From assembly GCA_965277435.1 (NCBI GenBank), contig OZ255821.1:5146001-5210000 (forward strand): DNA of 64,000 nt. The letters are read 5' to 3'. The notes below the pieces were generated by a model. That model did not search any database, had not been told where the DNA came from, and saw nothing but the letters and a program-made list of their open reading frames with translations. Each line of letters begins with the position of its first letter. Position 1 is the first letter of the stretch. A program made the position numbers and the translations under genes. The stretch comes from Bog-105 sp965277435. GTDB taxonomy: Bacteria; Acidobacteriota; Terriglobia; Bryobacterales; Bryobacteraceae. Of the stretch, positions 26,164 to 35,454 are shown in pieces.

Positions 26164-29100
26164 AACACGAATTTGGCGCCGAGTTGAATGATGCGCGGAT
26201 CCCACGTTGAATTCACCTTGCCAAAATTGGAATCGGTAAAGGTGGTGGTTACGCCATTGAACTGCGTGTGATTGAACGTGTTGTATGTTTCGCCGCGAAA
26301 TTCCAGATGCATGCCCTCTCGTCCAGGGATCGGGAAAGACTTGAAGAGCGCTACGTTCCAGTTATCGCGGCCCGGCCCTCTAATCGAGTTCCGTCCGGCG
26401 GTGCCGAACTGCAAATTACCCGGTGCGGCAAAGGAAGCAGTACTAAACCAGGCATCCACGCTCTGCGGATAAGAGACAGCCGCGACTGCGTTGGGCCGGC
26501 TGGTGGTGCCTCCGCCTAGTCCAAGATTGTCTTTGCCCAAAGTTGGATTTATCGGCAACCCGCTCTGGAAAATAGTGATGCCCGATAGCTCCCAGCCTCC
26601 CAAGGCCGCATGAACGAAGCCCTGCGAATGGGCGAAGAACGGCAGATCGTAAACGTAGCTGAAGACGGCGGTATGTCGCCGGTCCAGGTCGCCGCTGGCG
26701 TAGTCGTATGTACGATTGAAGGGATTCGAAAGTTGATTTGTGTCTCCGGATGTGTAGTCCAACTCATGTGACCAGGTGTAGGCTCCTTGTAACGACAGCC
26801 CGGAATTGTTCCGCCAGTTGTAACTGATCTGCATCGAATTGTAACTAGAGTTCGAGGCCGCTTCCGTCTGTGAAATGTTAGAAAAACCAGGGAAGATGCG
26901 GTATTGATCGGGGTTAGCGTTCGTACTCAAACCACAATTTCCACCACACACTGCAAGGCGTTGAGGACTATCGACCGGCAGCGTATTGATGTTCCTCACG
27001 TCCGGCTGATGATAATCCTTGGAACCCACGTAGGCAACATTCAAGACCGAGGCTTGGGTAATCTGGCGTTGGATACCGAAACTGTATTGGATGGCAACCG
27101 GAATTTTGTAATCACTATATGCCAGCGACGTAAAATTCGAGGGGAAAGTCGGGGCTGCGGTAATCTGACCGTTCTGATAATTGACATTCGGATTAGACAG
27201 CTGCACAAAGCTGGCTTTCGGGTAATTCGAAAATGGCGGATTCGGTCCCATGTTGTAAACGTCGTTGCCCTGAATCCGCTCATAGAACATGCCCATTCCG
27301 CCTCGCAAAACGGTTTTCTGGTCGCCGCCCACGTCATAAGCGAAGCCGACTCGCGGACCATAGTTATTCCAGTGGTTCTGCACTAAGCCCTGAGGTGCTC
27401 CATTCTTGCCTGCCAGGGTAACTCCATTCAGGTAAAAAGGAACATTGGAGAGAGCGGTGCCGGGAACCGTGGCAAAACCTGGCCCGTTCGGATTCAGGCT
27501 ATTGTTCGAGTTGAACTGCGGCGCATTCGCATAATTGTAGAGTCCTGGCTCAAAGTCGGAGAGCCTGCCGTTCGTATCGTAAGCGTGCGGAATCCCCTCC
27601 CAACGCAAGCCTAGATTTAAAGTCAAGCGCTTGCTCAATCGCCAATTATCTTCCGCATACAGTGCGAACTGATTGAATCGAATGTTGACTGCGTCTTGAA
27701 TCTGCAGCTCCTGGTAACTGGCGGCGTCACCCAACAGAAAATCAGCAAAAGAATTCCCCGTGGCGCTCCCATCAAAGTTAAAGAACCCATTTGTGTTCCC
27801 GAAGATATCCTGCTGTTTGTAACTTCTGATGTAAGATCCACCGAAAGCGAGATTATGGTTCCCCTTAGTCCAGGAGAGGTTGTCTCCAAAGACATGGGCG
27901 CCATACACGTTGTTCCAGGGCCAGGAGCCGGTTTCGTAGTTTACGTTATAAGGATTGCCCAAATCAATGGTGGGCAGGCGGTTCAAGTTGTTCGCTGGAA
28001 AGTACTCCGGCACATTGAAGTTGCTCGGCCGCTGATAAGTGCCGGTTGGATTAATGTGCAGCTTGTTCCCGTTGAAGTTATACGTGACTTCATTGACCAC
28101 TGTCGGACTGATGCTATAAGTCAAGTTCACCACCGCGCTGTAAGAAGGCGCATTCAGCAAAGTGCCGATCGTTGGATAGGTATCGCCGCTCCACAAGCTG
28201 GTCGCATATGTTTGATCGCTCGAATCATAGACAAGGTGGCCCATAACAGCGAGCTTGTCGGTAAAGTTATGATCGATGCGGACGATCTCCTCCCTGAGAT
28301 TCGTGGGAACTGGGACCGCTTGCGAGAAACGCCCGTCCGCAGTGTTGGGTTTCGGGAGTGCGCCGGTAGCGAGAAAGGCATTGGCGTTGGGATCGATCAG
28401 GCTGGCGGGGATTATGTTGCCCGGGAATGCACTACCTGGTGTAAGGCCGGGCGGCAACTTGGCAAGGAAAGCCGGATTCGTCGTCGTCGGAACCTTAATC
28501 GTCTTGGTCTTAAGAAGCGCGCTGAAATCGCCGCCGAACTCCGCCGCCGGTATGGCTGTCGCCGTAAGTTGGCTGCCCTGAATCAGCTTGCGCCACTCCA
28601 TGTTGTAGAAGAAAAATGTTTTCTCCCGTTTGGTGTAAATCTTTGGGATGTAAACGGGACCTCCAATGTTAAAGCCATAAGCGTTATAGCGCAGCTTCGG
28701 CTTCCCCGTCCCATTGCGGTTCGCAAAGAAGTCGGTCGCGTCAAAGAAATCGTTACGGTTGAATTCCCACGCCGAGGCATGGTAATCCTTCGTCCCGTTC
28801 TTAAGCGCCATGTTGATCGTCGCCCCGGAACCCGCTCCGAATTCGGCGCTGTAGTTGCTCGCGAGCACCCGAAATTCGGCCAGCGCATCAGGGGACGGAT
28901 TCACTTCCAGGCCACCGCCGCTTCCCCGGTCATATGCTTCTCCGCCATCGATTCGCCACACGTTGTGTTGCGAGCGCTGCCCGTTGAAACTGATGTTCTC
29001 GCTGCTGGCCAGAGCAGTGGGTGCATTAAAATCCGGTAGATTCCCTGAAGAGCCTGGCACCAGTGTCGCCAGTTGCACCGGGTTCCGTCCGTTCGTATCC

Positions 29101-29579
29101 AGCTTCGTGATCTGCGTTCCGTTGATCACGTTGCTTTGTTCACTCGTGTCGACCTGCACCTGAACGGCATTGGCTTCAACAGTAACGGTCTCCTGCGCTT
29201 GTCCCACCTGGAGAATGGCATCCACTCGCAACGTGGCGTTTACGTTGAGAGTGACGGAGGTCTGCTCGTAAGCCTTAAAGCCGGCCGCCGTTACCTTCAC
29301 GGAATATCTTCCGATTGGCAGGTCGGGCGCGTTGTAGCTGCCTGATTGATTGCTCGAGACCGTTCGAATCGAGCCGGTGTCCGTATTGGTGATAGCCACG
29401 GTGGCCTGCGGGACGATCGCCCCCGACTGGTCTGTGACATTGCCCAAAATTGTCGCAGTTTCTTGCGCGGTCGCTGTTCCGCCTAAACAGAGGAGCAGCG
29501 CTAAGGAACAGAAACCGATCCCCAGCTGTATCCGTGATCTTGACTCACAATTGCTTACAAACGCAAACCTGGCGTGCAT
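26160..29579 (-). CDS. Oar-type TonB-dependent receptor with carboxypeptidase-regulatory-like domain
   Basis: Outer-membrane protein of 1139 residues. It has a signal peptide (to about 39), a Cna-B/CarboxypepD_reg domain (about 40-130, GNVTDQSGAIVPQATVAITN), a plug (GTQITKLDTNGRNPVQLATL), and a long beta-barrel ending in aromatic FVF. This is the large receptor type abundant in Solibacter-like genomes, often linked to glycan uptake; no substrate is evident. The start ATG at 29579 has GAGGTGA 8 bases upstream. A TPR protein is encoded 89 bases upstream on the same strand. Confidence 0.92.
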   Translation of the reverse strand: MHARFAFVSNCESRSRIQLGIGFCSLALLLCLGGTATAQETATILGNVTDQSGAIVPQATVAITNTDTGSIRTVSSNQSGSYNAPDLPIGRYSVKVTAAGFKAYEQTSVTLNVNATLRVDAILQVGQAQETVTVEANAVQVQVDTSEQSNVINGTQITKLDTNGRNPVQLATLVPGSSGNLPDFNAPTALASSENISFNGQRSQHNVWRIDGGEAYDRGSGGGLEVNPSPDALAEFRVLASNYSAEFGAGSGATINMALKNGTKDYHASAWEFNRNDFFDATDFFANRNGTGKPKLRYNAYGFNIGGPVYIPKIYTKREKTFFFYNMEWRKLIQGSQLTATAIPAAEFGGDFSALLKTKTIKVPTTTNPAFLAKLPPGLTPGSAFPGNIIPASLIDPNANAFLATGALPKPNTADGRFSQAVPVPTNLREEIVRIDHNFTDKLAVMGHLVYDSSDQTYATSLWSGDTYPTIGTLLNAPSYSAVVNLTYSISPTVVNEVTYNFNGNKLHINPTGTYQRPSNFNVPEYFPANNLNRLPTIDLGNPYNVNYETGSWPWNNVYGAHVFGDNLSWTKGNHNLAFGGSYIRSYKQQDIFGNTNGFFNFDGSATGNSFADFLLGDAASYQELQIQDAVNIRFNQFALYAEDNWRLSKRLTLNLGLRWEGIPHAYDTNGRLSDFEPGLYNYANAPQFNSNNSLNPNGPGFATVPGTALSNVPFYLNGVTLAGKNGAPQGLVQNHWNNYGPRVGFAYDVGGDQKTVLRGGMGMFYERIQGNDVYNMGPNPPFSNYPKASFVQLSNPNVNYQNGQITAAPTFPSNFTSLAYSDYKIPVAIQYSFGIQRQITQASVLNVAYVGSKDYHQPDVRNINTLPVDSPQRLAVCGGNCGLSTNANPDQYRIFPGFSNISQTEAASNSSYNSMQISYNWRNNSGLSLQGAYTWSHELDYTSGDTNQLSNPFNRTYDYASGDLDRRHTAVFSYVYDLPFFAHSQGFVHAALGGWELSGITIFQSGLPINPTLGKDNLGLGGGTTSRPNAVAAVSYPQSVDAWFSTASFAAPGNLQFGTAGRNSIRGPGRDNWNVALFKSFPIPGREGMHLEFRGETYNTFNHTQFNGVTTTFTDSNFGKVNSTWDPRIIQLGAKFVF

Positions 29580-29668
29580 CCGTCTTCACCTCAAAAATAG
29601 AAAGATCGAGTGAAGTATATAACAAAAACAATAAGAACAACATACTAGTGGTAGCCCTAGAACTTCCG

Positions 29669-30802
29669 TTACTGCGGCTGCGGCGTTCCACCGCCAACCT
29701 TGTAGACCATGTCGTCGGTATCGTTCTGCTGCACCTGTTTGACCCGGGCGAACTCGCGCGCGGCTTCCGCTTTTCTGCCCGTGAGTTGATACAACCGTCC
29801 CAACCGGTAATGCCCCTTGGCCTCATTGGTGTTTAGGCTCACCGCGCGTTTCAGATGCTCTTCCGCCAGATGGTACTGTTTGGCATCCGTCTCGATGATG
29901 CCCAGATTGACAAGCGCCATGTGGTTGTCGGCGCGCAGAGCAATTGATCGCCGCAGCAGTTCCTCTGCTCCTGCCTTGTCCCCGCGCCTCAGTGCAATAT
30001 CGCCCAGGTAAGCTATCGCCTGCGAATTTTTGGGATCGTGGTCCATCTCTTTCTGAAATTCCAGCGCGGCCTCGTCGTAGCGATGCGCCTTCCAAAGCAA
30101 ATACCCTAAGCCGAAATACGCATTCGGCAGGTATGTGCCCTGCGTTGCAGAACGGAACTCGGCAATGGCTGCCTCTTCCCGATTCGATGCGTCATAAGCC
30201 TCGCCCAACAGCATATGCGCTTGCGCCGACTCGGGATGCTCGATCAGAACTTTCTTGAAAGCCGACATGGCCTGGTCGTACTGGCCGCTCTGCAGATAGC
30301 TTTCGCCCAGCGTGCGCTGTAACTCGGCATTGCCGGGCTCTGCCAGGGAAGCTCGCTCCAGATAGTGCGTTGCATCGTGGTAACGACCCGCGCCGTAAAG
30401 CGAGATACCCAGCAGAATATCCAGCTGCGCGCTGTTTGCCAGCGACTTTGCCGCCGCTTCCAAGGGCTTTACCGCCTCAGCCAGTCGCCCCATCTTGAAA
30501 TAAGCAATGCCGAGATTCATTTCGGTCTGGCTGTCGCCGGGGTGAAGCGAGAGAGCTTTACGGTAAGCCGCCACGGCATCTTGGTAGCGGAGTTCTTTTG
30601 AAAGCACGATGCCCAGGCTGGCCCAAACCCGATAATCGCCTGCATTCTGCTGGAGCACTTGTCGCCAGACCTGTTCGGCGCCCTTCCAATCGCCGTGCGC
30701 CTGCAGTTCCTGCGCCTGATCTGGTGTTTGCGCCGGCAGCCACACCGGATAGGAAAGAGCCAACACAAGCGCTGTGCCCGCTCTCCAGTTGCGAGATCTC
30801 AC
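29669..30802 (-). CDS. Secreted TPR-repeat protein
   Basis: 377 residues. A signal peptide (about 1-25, TALVLALSYPVWLPAQ) is followed by about nine tetratricopeptide repeats, for example LGIVLSKELRYQDAVAAYRK and LGIAYFKMGRLAEAVKPLEA. It is probably a periplasmic scaffold. It lies directly upstream of the TonB receptor on the same strand with an 89-base gap, so the two may be co-transcribed. The C-terminus (KVGGGTPQPQ) is low-complexity. There is no enzymatic domain. Confidence 0.88.
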   Translation of the reverse strand: MRSRNWRAGTALVLALSYPVWLPAQTPDQAQELQAHGDWKGAEQVWRQVLQQNAGDYRVWASLGIVLSKELRYQDAVAAYRKALSLHPGDSQTEMNLGIAYFKMGRLAEAVKPLEAAAKSLANSAQLDILLGISLYGAGRYHDATHYLERASLAEPGNAELQRTLGESYLQSGQYDQAMSAFKKVLIEHPESAQAHMLLGEAYDASNREEAAIAEFRSATQGTYLPNAYFGLGYLLWKAHRYDEAALEFQKEMDHDPKNSQAIAYLGDIALRRGDKAGAEELLRRSIALRADNHMALVNLGIIETDAKQYHLAEEHLKRAVSLNTNEAKGHYRLGRLYQLTGRKAEAAREFARVKQVQQNDTDDMVYKVGGGTPQPQ

Positions 30803-30995
30803 TAAATCAATATTCCTACTTCCGGCTAACCGACTCGCGCGGAGCGCCGATTTCCTCTAAGCTAGAGAGATGCCGCTTCCGGCCAGCAATCGTCCCTCCT
30901 TGTTTGGTTCAGACTGACTCATTAGATTAAGCAGGCCCGTTCGCGCCCGCCCTCCCTGTCTGTTCTGATTTCTAAATTTTCACGAGGTTTTGACT

Positions 30996-32342
30996 ATGTT
31001 GACGGAGACCGTTATCACTCCACTTCTGCCCAGCGTTCGCACATCCCTGCCCGGACCGAAGGCTCTTGCCATCATTCAGCGCGATCAAGCCGTGCTCTCC
31101 ACGTCTTACACGCGCTCCTATCCGCTCGTAATGAAACGCGGCGAAGGCGCGGTGGTCGAAGATGTCGACGGCAATCGCTTTCTCGACTTCGCGGCCGGCA
31201 TCGCCGTCGTAGCCACCGGCCATTCGCACCCTAACGTCGTCCGAGCCGTGCAGAAGCAGGCCGCAGAGTTTCTGCACATGTCTGGCACCGATTTCTATTA
31301 CGAAACCATGGTGGAGCTGGCCGAGCGCCTGGCCGCTCTCTCGCCCGTGCCCGGCCCGAAGCGCGTCTACTTCGGCAACTCGGGAGCTGAGGCCAACGAA
31401 GCCGCCATTAAACTCGCCCGTTTCCATACCGGACGCGACAAATTCATCGCCTGCTTCGGGGCTTTTCACGGACGAACGATGGGTGCTCTGTCGTTAAACG
31501 GCAGCAAAGTCATTCAACGCCGCGGCTTTCATCCGCCGCTGCCCGTTTATCACATTCCCTACCCTAATCCCTATCGCGCCGACGCCCATAAAACACCCGC
31601 CGCGCACGCCATGGATTGCGTGCGCGTCCTCGAAGATCAACTCTTCAAAACCGTTTTGCCGCCGGAAGAAGTAGCCGCGATCTTCGTCGAACCGGTGCAG
31701 GGTGAAGGCGGTTATCTGGTTCCTCCCAGAGAGTTTCATCAGGAACTGCGCCGCATTGCCGACAAGTACGGCATTCTGCTCGTTCATGATGAAGTCCAGT
31801 GCGGCATGGGGCGCACCGGACGCATGTTCGCCTCTGAGCACTTTGGTGTCCAGCCCGACATCGTTACAACCGCTAAAGGAATCGCCAGCGGCATGCCGCT
31901 TTCCGCCACCATCGCCCGAGCCGACATCATGAACTGGCCGCCCGGCGCACACGCCTCCACGTTTGGCGGCAATCCGGTTTCGATCGCGGCCGCCCTCGCC
32001 ACGCTGGATCTGCTCGAAGAGGGCCTGGTCGGCAATGCTGCCACTATTGGTGCGTACATGATGCAGCGCCTGCAGACGTGGCCCCAACGCTTCCGGCAAG
32101 TTGGGGAAGTCCGTGGGCTGGGCCTCATGATCGGTATCGAACTGGTAGCCGATCAGGATACCAAAGAACGCGCCCCGGAGCTCCGGGACAGCCTGGAATG
32201 TATGGCCTTTGAGCGTGGACTGCTGATCCTGGGCACCGGCGCAAACAGCATCCGCCTCTGTCCGCCGCTTGTCATCAATCACGAACAGGCGGACTTTGCG
32301 CTCGATACACTGGAGCAGTGTCTGCAGGCGTTGGAACCATAA
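30996..32342 (+). CDS. Class III aminotransferase (acetylornithine/4-aminobutyrate type)
   Basis: PLP-dependent aminotransferase of 448 residues, cytosolic. It has HSHPNVVRAVQKQAAEFLHM, SGAEANEAAIKLARFHTGRD and the PLP-lysine motif TTAKGIASGMPLSATIARAD. VHDEVQCGMGRTGRMFASEH contains the cofactor-binding aspartate. Sequence features fit the GabT/acetylornithine group without deciding between 4-aminobutyrate and (acetyl)ornithine. The ATG at 30996 has GAGG 8-11 bases upstream, preferred to the TTG at 30990. It is the first gene of a plus-strand set with a methyltransferase and YraN. Confidence 0.9.
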   Translation: MLTETVITPLLPSVRTSLPGPKALAIIQRDQAVLSTSYTRSYPLVMKRGEGAVVEDVDGNRFLDFAAGIAVVATGHSHPNVVRAVQKQAAEFLHMSGTDFYYETMVELAERLAALSPVPGPKRVYFGNSGAEANEAAIKLARFHTGRDKFIACFGAFHGRTMGALSLNGSKVIQRRGFHPPLPVYHIPYPNPYRADAHKTPAAHAMDCVRVLEDQLFKTVLPPEEVAAIFVEPVQGEGGYLVPPREFHQELRRIADKYGILLVHDEVQCGMGRTGRMFASEHFGVQPDIVTTAKGIASGMPLSATIARADIMNWPPGAHASTFGGNPVSIAAALATLDLLEEGLVGNAATIGAYMMQRLQTWPQRFRQVGEVRGLGLMIGIELVADQDTKERAPELRDSLECMAFERGLLILGTGANSIRLCPPLVINHEQADFALDTLEQCLQALEP

Positions 32343-32959
32343 CTTCACTCGAAACGCCGGCGGCCGTGAAGCCCGCAAACCACCCGCTTCCGGTGCTCGA
32401 TGTCGGCTGCGGCATCAACAAATATCCCGGTTCTATCGGCATTGATCGCAACTCAAACACACGCGCGGACCTGATTGCCGATCTCGATCAATTCCCGTTC
32501 CCCTTTGCCGATAGCTCGTTCGGCGAAGTGCGGGCTATCCACGTCATCGAACACGTTTCTGACGTCATCCGGACCATGGAAGAGTTCTACCGACTGCTGA
32601 CCAACGGCGGTATCGCCGTAATTGTCACGCCGCACTACACCGACTTCAGTTCTTTCTGCGACCCTACTCACCGCTGGCACCTGAACAGTTTTTCCTTTCG
32701 CTACTTCGGCGATGATCACGGCGGTTACAGCTACTACTCCGCCGCCAGATTTCGCGAGATTTCTGTTCACGTCCGGCTACTTGCACTGTGGAGATATCTG
32801 GGCTTCGAATTCCTGGTCAACCGGTCGCGCCGGTTCCGCCGTTTTTGGGAGTTCTATCTCTGCTATGTCGTGCGCGGAAAGGTGATCGAATGGCATCTGG
32901 CAGCACAGAAGACCGGGGCGGCTGGGCCGCCGAATCCCGGCAGTTTCTCTGGAAGTTGA
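32318..32959 (+). CDS. Class I SAM-dependent methyltransferase
   Basis: Up to 213 residues. Motif I is LDVGCGINKYPGSIGIDRN and the post-motif region has VRAIHVIEHV followed by YRLLTNGGIAVIVTPHYTDF, as in type-11 methyltransferases acting on small molecules or lipids. A GTG at 32318 overlaps the aminotransferase; a second GTG at 32366, 23 bases past its stop, is an equally likely start. The C-terminus has a hydrophobic/basic helix (VNRSRRFRRFWEFYLCYVV), perhaps membrane-associating. It overlaps yraN by 70 bases. Confidence 0.82.
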   Translation: MSAGVGTITSLETPAAVKPANHPLPVLDVGCGINKYPGSIGIDRNSNTRADLIADLDQFPFPFADSSFGEVRAIHVIEHVSDVIRTMEEFYRLLTNGGIAVIVTPHYTDFSSFCDPTHRWHLNSFSFRYFGDDHGGYSYYSAARFREISVHVRLLALWRYLGFEFLVNRSRRFRRFWEFYLCYVVRGKVIEWHLAAQKTGAAGPPNPGSFSGS

Positions 32960-33372
32960 GCGACGTCGCCCGCCAGTTTCGCGAACAGAAGCAGCTTACG
33001 GCGGAGGCCGCCCTCGGGCGCAAGGGCGAGGATCTGGCGCACCGTTATCTGCGCAGCATCGGCTACACAGTGGTCGCGCGTAATTACCGGCCCGGCACGG
33101 ATTCTGAGATCGACATTGTGGCCCGCGACCAGGGCGTGCTGGTTTTTGTCGAAGTGAAATCTCGCCGCACGGCAGACTTCGGCAGCCCCGATCGCGCCGT
33201 CGACCCCGAAAAACAGCGTCACATCCTGCGAGCGGCTCGCAGTTTCGTCACCCGCGCCAATGAATCCTGGAATAATGTGCGCTTCGACGTGATCGCGATT
33301 GTGTTCAGCGAGCCACCGGCTATCACGCATCATCGCGATGTATTCTTTGAGGGGCGGGCGCTGGCAAGATAG
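32890..33372 (+). CDS. yraN: YraN/UPF0102 nuclease-fold protein
   Basis: 160 residues of the UPF0102 family, a restriction-endonuclease-like fold of uncertain role. Family motifs are GRKGEDLAHRYLRSIGYTVV, ARNYR, EIDIVARD and VFVEVKSRR; E, D and E/K of the PD-(D/E)XK-like core are present. The ATG at 32890 with AAAGGTG upstream is chosen although the open frame extends further back. It overlaps the methyltransferase. The N-terminal 35 residues are an extension relative to shorter homologues. It ends 12 bases before a CTAG element. Confidence 0.88.
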   Translation: MASGSTEDRGGWAAESRQFLWKLSDVARQFREQKQLTAEAALGRKGEDLAHRYLRSIGYTVVARNYRPGTDSEIDIVARDQGVLVFVEVKSRRTADFGSPDRAVDPEKQRHILRAARSFVTRANESWNNVRFDVIAIVFSEPPAITHHRDVFFEGRALAR

Positions 33373-33383
33373 CTATAGCTAAG

Positions 33384-33491
33384 CTAGTAGCCTGTCTTTG
33401 CTGTATGTAAAGTGCTCCGGTCGCTTCGCTCGCGGCTCCGAATGCGCATTAGAGCCATGAGCCAAGCGGTTGGTGTATTCGGGCATGCTAG
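33384..33491 (+). mobile_element. CTAG-flanked MITE-like element (member 3)
   Basis: 108 bases between convergent yraN and an SDR gene. The left end is CTAGTAGCCTGTC; the right end read inward is CTAGCATGCCCG, a weak inverted repeat. The core GCTCCGGTCGCTTCGCTCGC begins 30 bases from the left CTAG, as in member 2. The right CTAG supplies the TAG stop codon of the SDR gene. Both the core and its spacing identify it as a relative of the other two. Confidence 0.62.
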
Positions 33492-34189
33492 CGCTGGCTT
33501 AAGCCGCCGTCTACCGCCAGAATTTGTCCGGTAATAAAATCGGGCGCCGTCAGGAAAAAATGCACGGCTTCCGCGACCTCTTGCGCTCTTCCTGGCCGCC
33601 GCATTGGCGTCGCATCGATCATCGACTGAACTCGTTGATCGACATCGTCGAACGAAATCACGCCCGGCGCGACCGAGTTGACGGTGATCCGCGGAGCAAA
33701 CGCTTTCGCCAGAGCCCTGGTCAACATAATCACACCGGCTTTCGAAGCGCAGTAGTGCGCATGATCGGCCCACGGGCGAATGCCGCCCAGCGAACTGATA
33801 TTTACGATCCGGCCGCCGCTCTGCTGCATCTGGCGGCCCGCTTCCTGGCAACAGAAGAACGTGGCTTTCAAATTCACAGCGTGAATGAAATCCCAGTCTT
33901 CTTCGGTGATCGTCAGGGGGTCGAGACGTGTAAAGCGCGCCGCATTATTGACCAGGCCATCGAGCGGACCGAACTGCTCCTGCACTTCGCCGAACAGCCG
34001 ACGTATCTCAGGAACTTTCGACAGATCGGCCTGGAAAACAGGCGCGTTGTTACATTTACGCGCTACCTGTTCGGCGTCGGCGCGTGAATGGTTGTAGTGG
34101 ATCGCCACCTCGAAACCGCTCTCGGACAGGTGGAGTGCAATGGCCCGGCCAATGCGCTTCGCAGCCCCAGTGATAAGAACGCGTTTCAA
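33488..34189 (-). CDS. Short-chain dehydrogenase/reductase, pteridine-reductase-like
   Basis: 233 residues, Rossmann NAD(P)-binding. The cofactor loop is TGAAKRIGRA, similar to folate/pteridine reductases (FolM-like). NNAARF, the catalytic serine in VNISSLGG, and YCASK (Tyr and Lys) are all present, as is the PGVISF/IDATPMRRPG C-terminal loop. The start is a TTG that overlaps the hemL stop codon (TTGA). The role is probably reduction of a pterin or another small carbonyl; not settled by sequence. Confidence 0.85.
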   Translation of the reverse strand: MKRVLITGAAKRIGRAIALHLSESGFEVAIHYNHSRADAEQVARKCNNAPVFQADLSKVPEIRRLFGEVQEQFGPLDGLVNNAARFTRLDPLTITEEDWDFIHAVNLKATFFCCQEAGRQMQQSGGRIVNISSLGGIRPWADHAHYCASKAGVIMLTRALAKAFAPRITVNSVAPGVISFDDVDQRVQSMIDATPMRRPGRAQEVAEAVHFFLTAPDFITGQILAVDGGLSQR

Positions 34190-35454
34190 GCGGCGACGGC
34201 GGCGAATTCCTGAATTGCGGTCCTGGTTGCTGCCAGGTTGGCCGCCGTCAAAGCCGTGGAAAGAAACGCCGCCTCATACTGCGACGGCGGAAAGTAAACG
34301 CCGCGTTCCAGCAGGTGATGAAAGAACCGCCCAAATGCCGCAATATCCGATCGCTTAGCGTCCTCGTAATTCTTAACCGGTCCGTCCTGGAAAAAGAACG
34401 TGAGCATCGAGCCTACACGGTTCACACAAGTTCCCGGCGGCGCAGCCGAAGCGAGTTCAGCGCCCGCTGCTTCGAGCGTTTCATAAGTCTCCGGATGCTG
34501 TTCGATATGGCTCAACATGGCGATGCCTGCGGTCGCCGCCAGCGGATTACCGGAAAGCGTGCCAGCCTGGTAAATCGGCCCGGATGGAGCAATCTTACTC
34601 ATGATGTCGCGCCGCCCGCCATAAGCCGCCAATGGCAGCCCACCGCCGATGATCTTGCCCAGCGTTGTCAGGTCCGGTTGCACATTGAAGAGCTTCTGCG
34701 CCCCGCCGCGGCTCAAGCGGAATCCGGTCATTACTTCATCGAAGATCAGCAACGCCCCATACTGTTCGGTAACCCGGCGCAGTCCTTGGAGAAATCCCGT
34801 CTCCGGCGGAACGCATCCCATATTGCCTGCCACCGGCTCCACAATCACGCAGGCTATGCTGTCCCCGCGCTGGCGAAAAGCATCTTCTACCGGATCGAGA
34901 TCGTTATACGGAAGTGCGATCGTTGTATCGGAAAACGCCCGCGGAACCCCAACTGTATCGGGCAGGCTGAGCGTAGCCATGCCCGACCCCGCCTTTACCA
35001 GCAGCGAATCCACATGTCCGTGATAGCAGCCCTCAAACTTGATAGTGAGATCGCGTCCGGTGTATCCCCGAGCCAGCCGCAACGCGCTCATGCAGGCTTC
35101 GGTCCCCGAGTTGACCAGGCGCACCATTTCGGCCGACGGTACAGCGTCAATAATCAGCTCGGCAAGCTCTACTTCGCGTCCGGTCGGCGCGCCAAAACTG
35201 GTGCCAAGTTCCAGCACCGCCTCCAGCGCTTGAATCACCGAAGGGGGCCGATGACCAAAAAGATGAGGTCCCCAGGAACCGATGTAATCGATGTATTCGT
35301 TTCCGTCGACGTCGTATAGATAAGGGCCGTCCCCGCGCGCCATGAACAACGGCGTTCCCCCAACGCCACGGAAAGCCCGCACCGGAGAATTCACGCCGCC
35401 CGGAATACTCTGCTGGGCCCGCGCAAACAAATGCTCGGACTGAACTACATTCAT
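34186..35454 (-). CDS. hemL: Glutamate-1-semialdehyde 2,1-aminomutase
   Basis: PLP enzyme of 422 residues that converts glutamate-1-semialdehyde to 5-aminolevulinate, the C5 route to tetrapyrroles. Motifs: IPGGVNSPVRAFRGVGG at the N-terminus, LVNSGTEACMSALRLARGYT, FDEVMTGFRLSRGG, and the PLP lysine in LGKIIGGGLPLAAYGG. AGTLSGNPLA follows. Length is typical. It overlaps the flavoprotein gene upstream by 4 bases (ATGA) and the SDR downstream by 4, so the four genes are translationally coupled. Confidence 0.95.
   Translation of the reverse strand: MNVVQSEHLFARAQQSIPGGVNSPVRAFRGVGGTPLFMARGDGPYLYDVDGNEYIDYIGSWGPHLFGHRPPSVIQALEAVLELGTSFGAPTGREVELAELIIDAVPSAEMVRLVNSGTEACMSALRLARGYTGRDLTIKFEGCYHGHVDSLLVKAGSGMATLSLPDTVGVPRAFSDTTIALPYNDLDPVEDAFRQRGDSIACVIVEPVAGNMGCVPPETGFLQGLRRVTEQYGALLIFDEVMTGFRLSRGGAQKLFNVQPDLTTLGKIIGGGLPLAAYGGRRDIMSKIAPSGPIYQAGTLSGNPLAATAGIAMLSHIEQHPETYETLEAAGAELASAAPPGTCVNRVGSMLTFFFQDGPVKNYEDAKRSDIAAFGRFFHHLLERGVYFPPSQYEAAFLSTALTAANLAATRTAIQEFAAVAA

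Noticed and set aside
27696..29039. 447-codon open frame antisense to the TonB receptor
   Set aside because: Codon pattern mirrors the receptor's third positions and the product shows no recognisable motif; the receptor is clearly the real gene.
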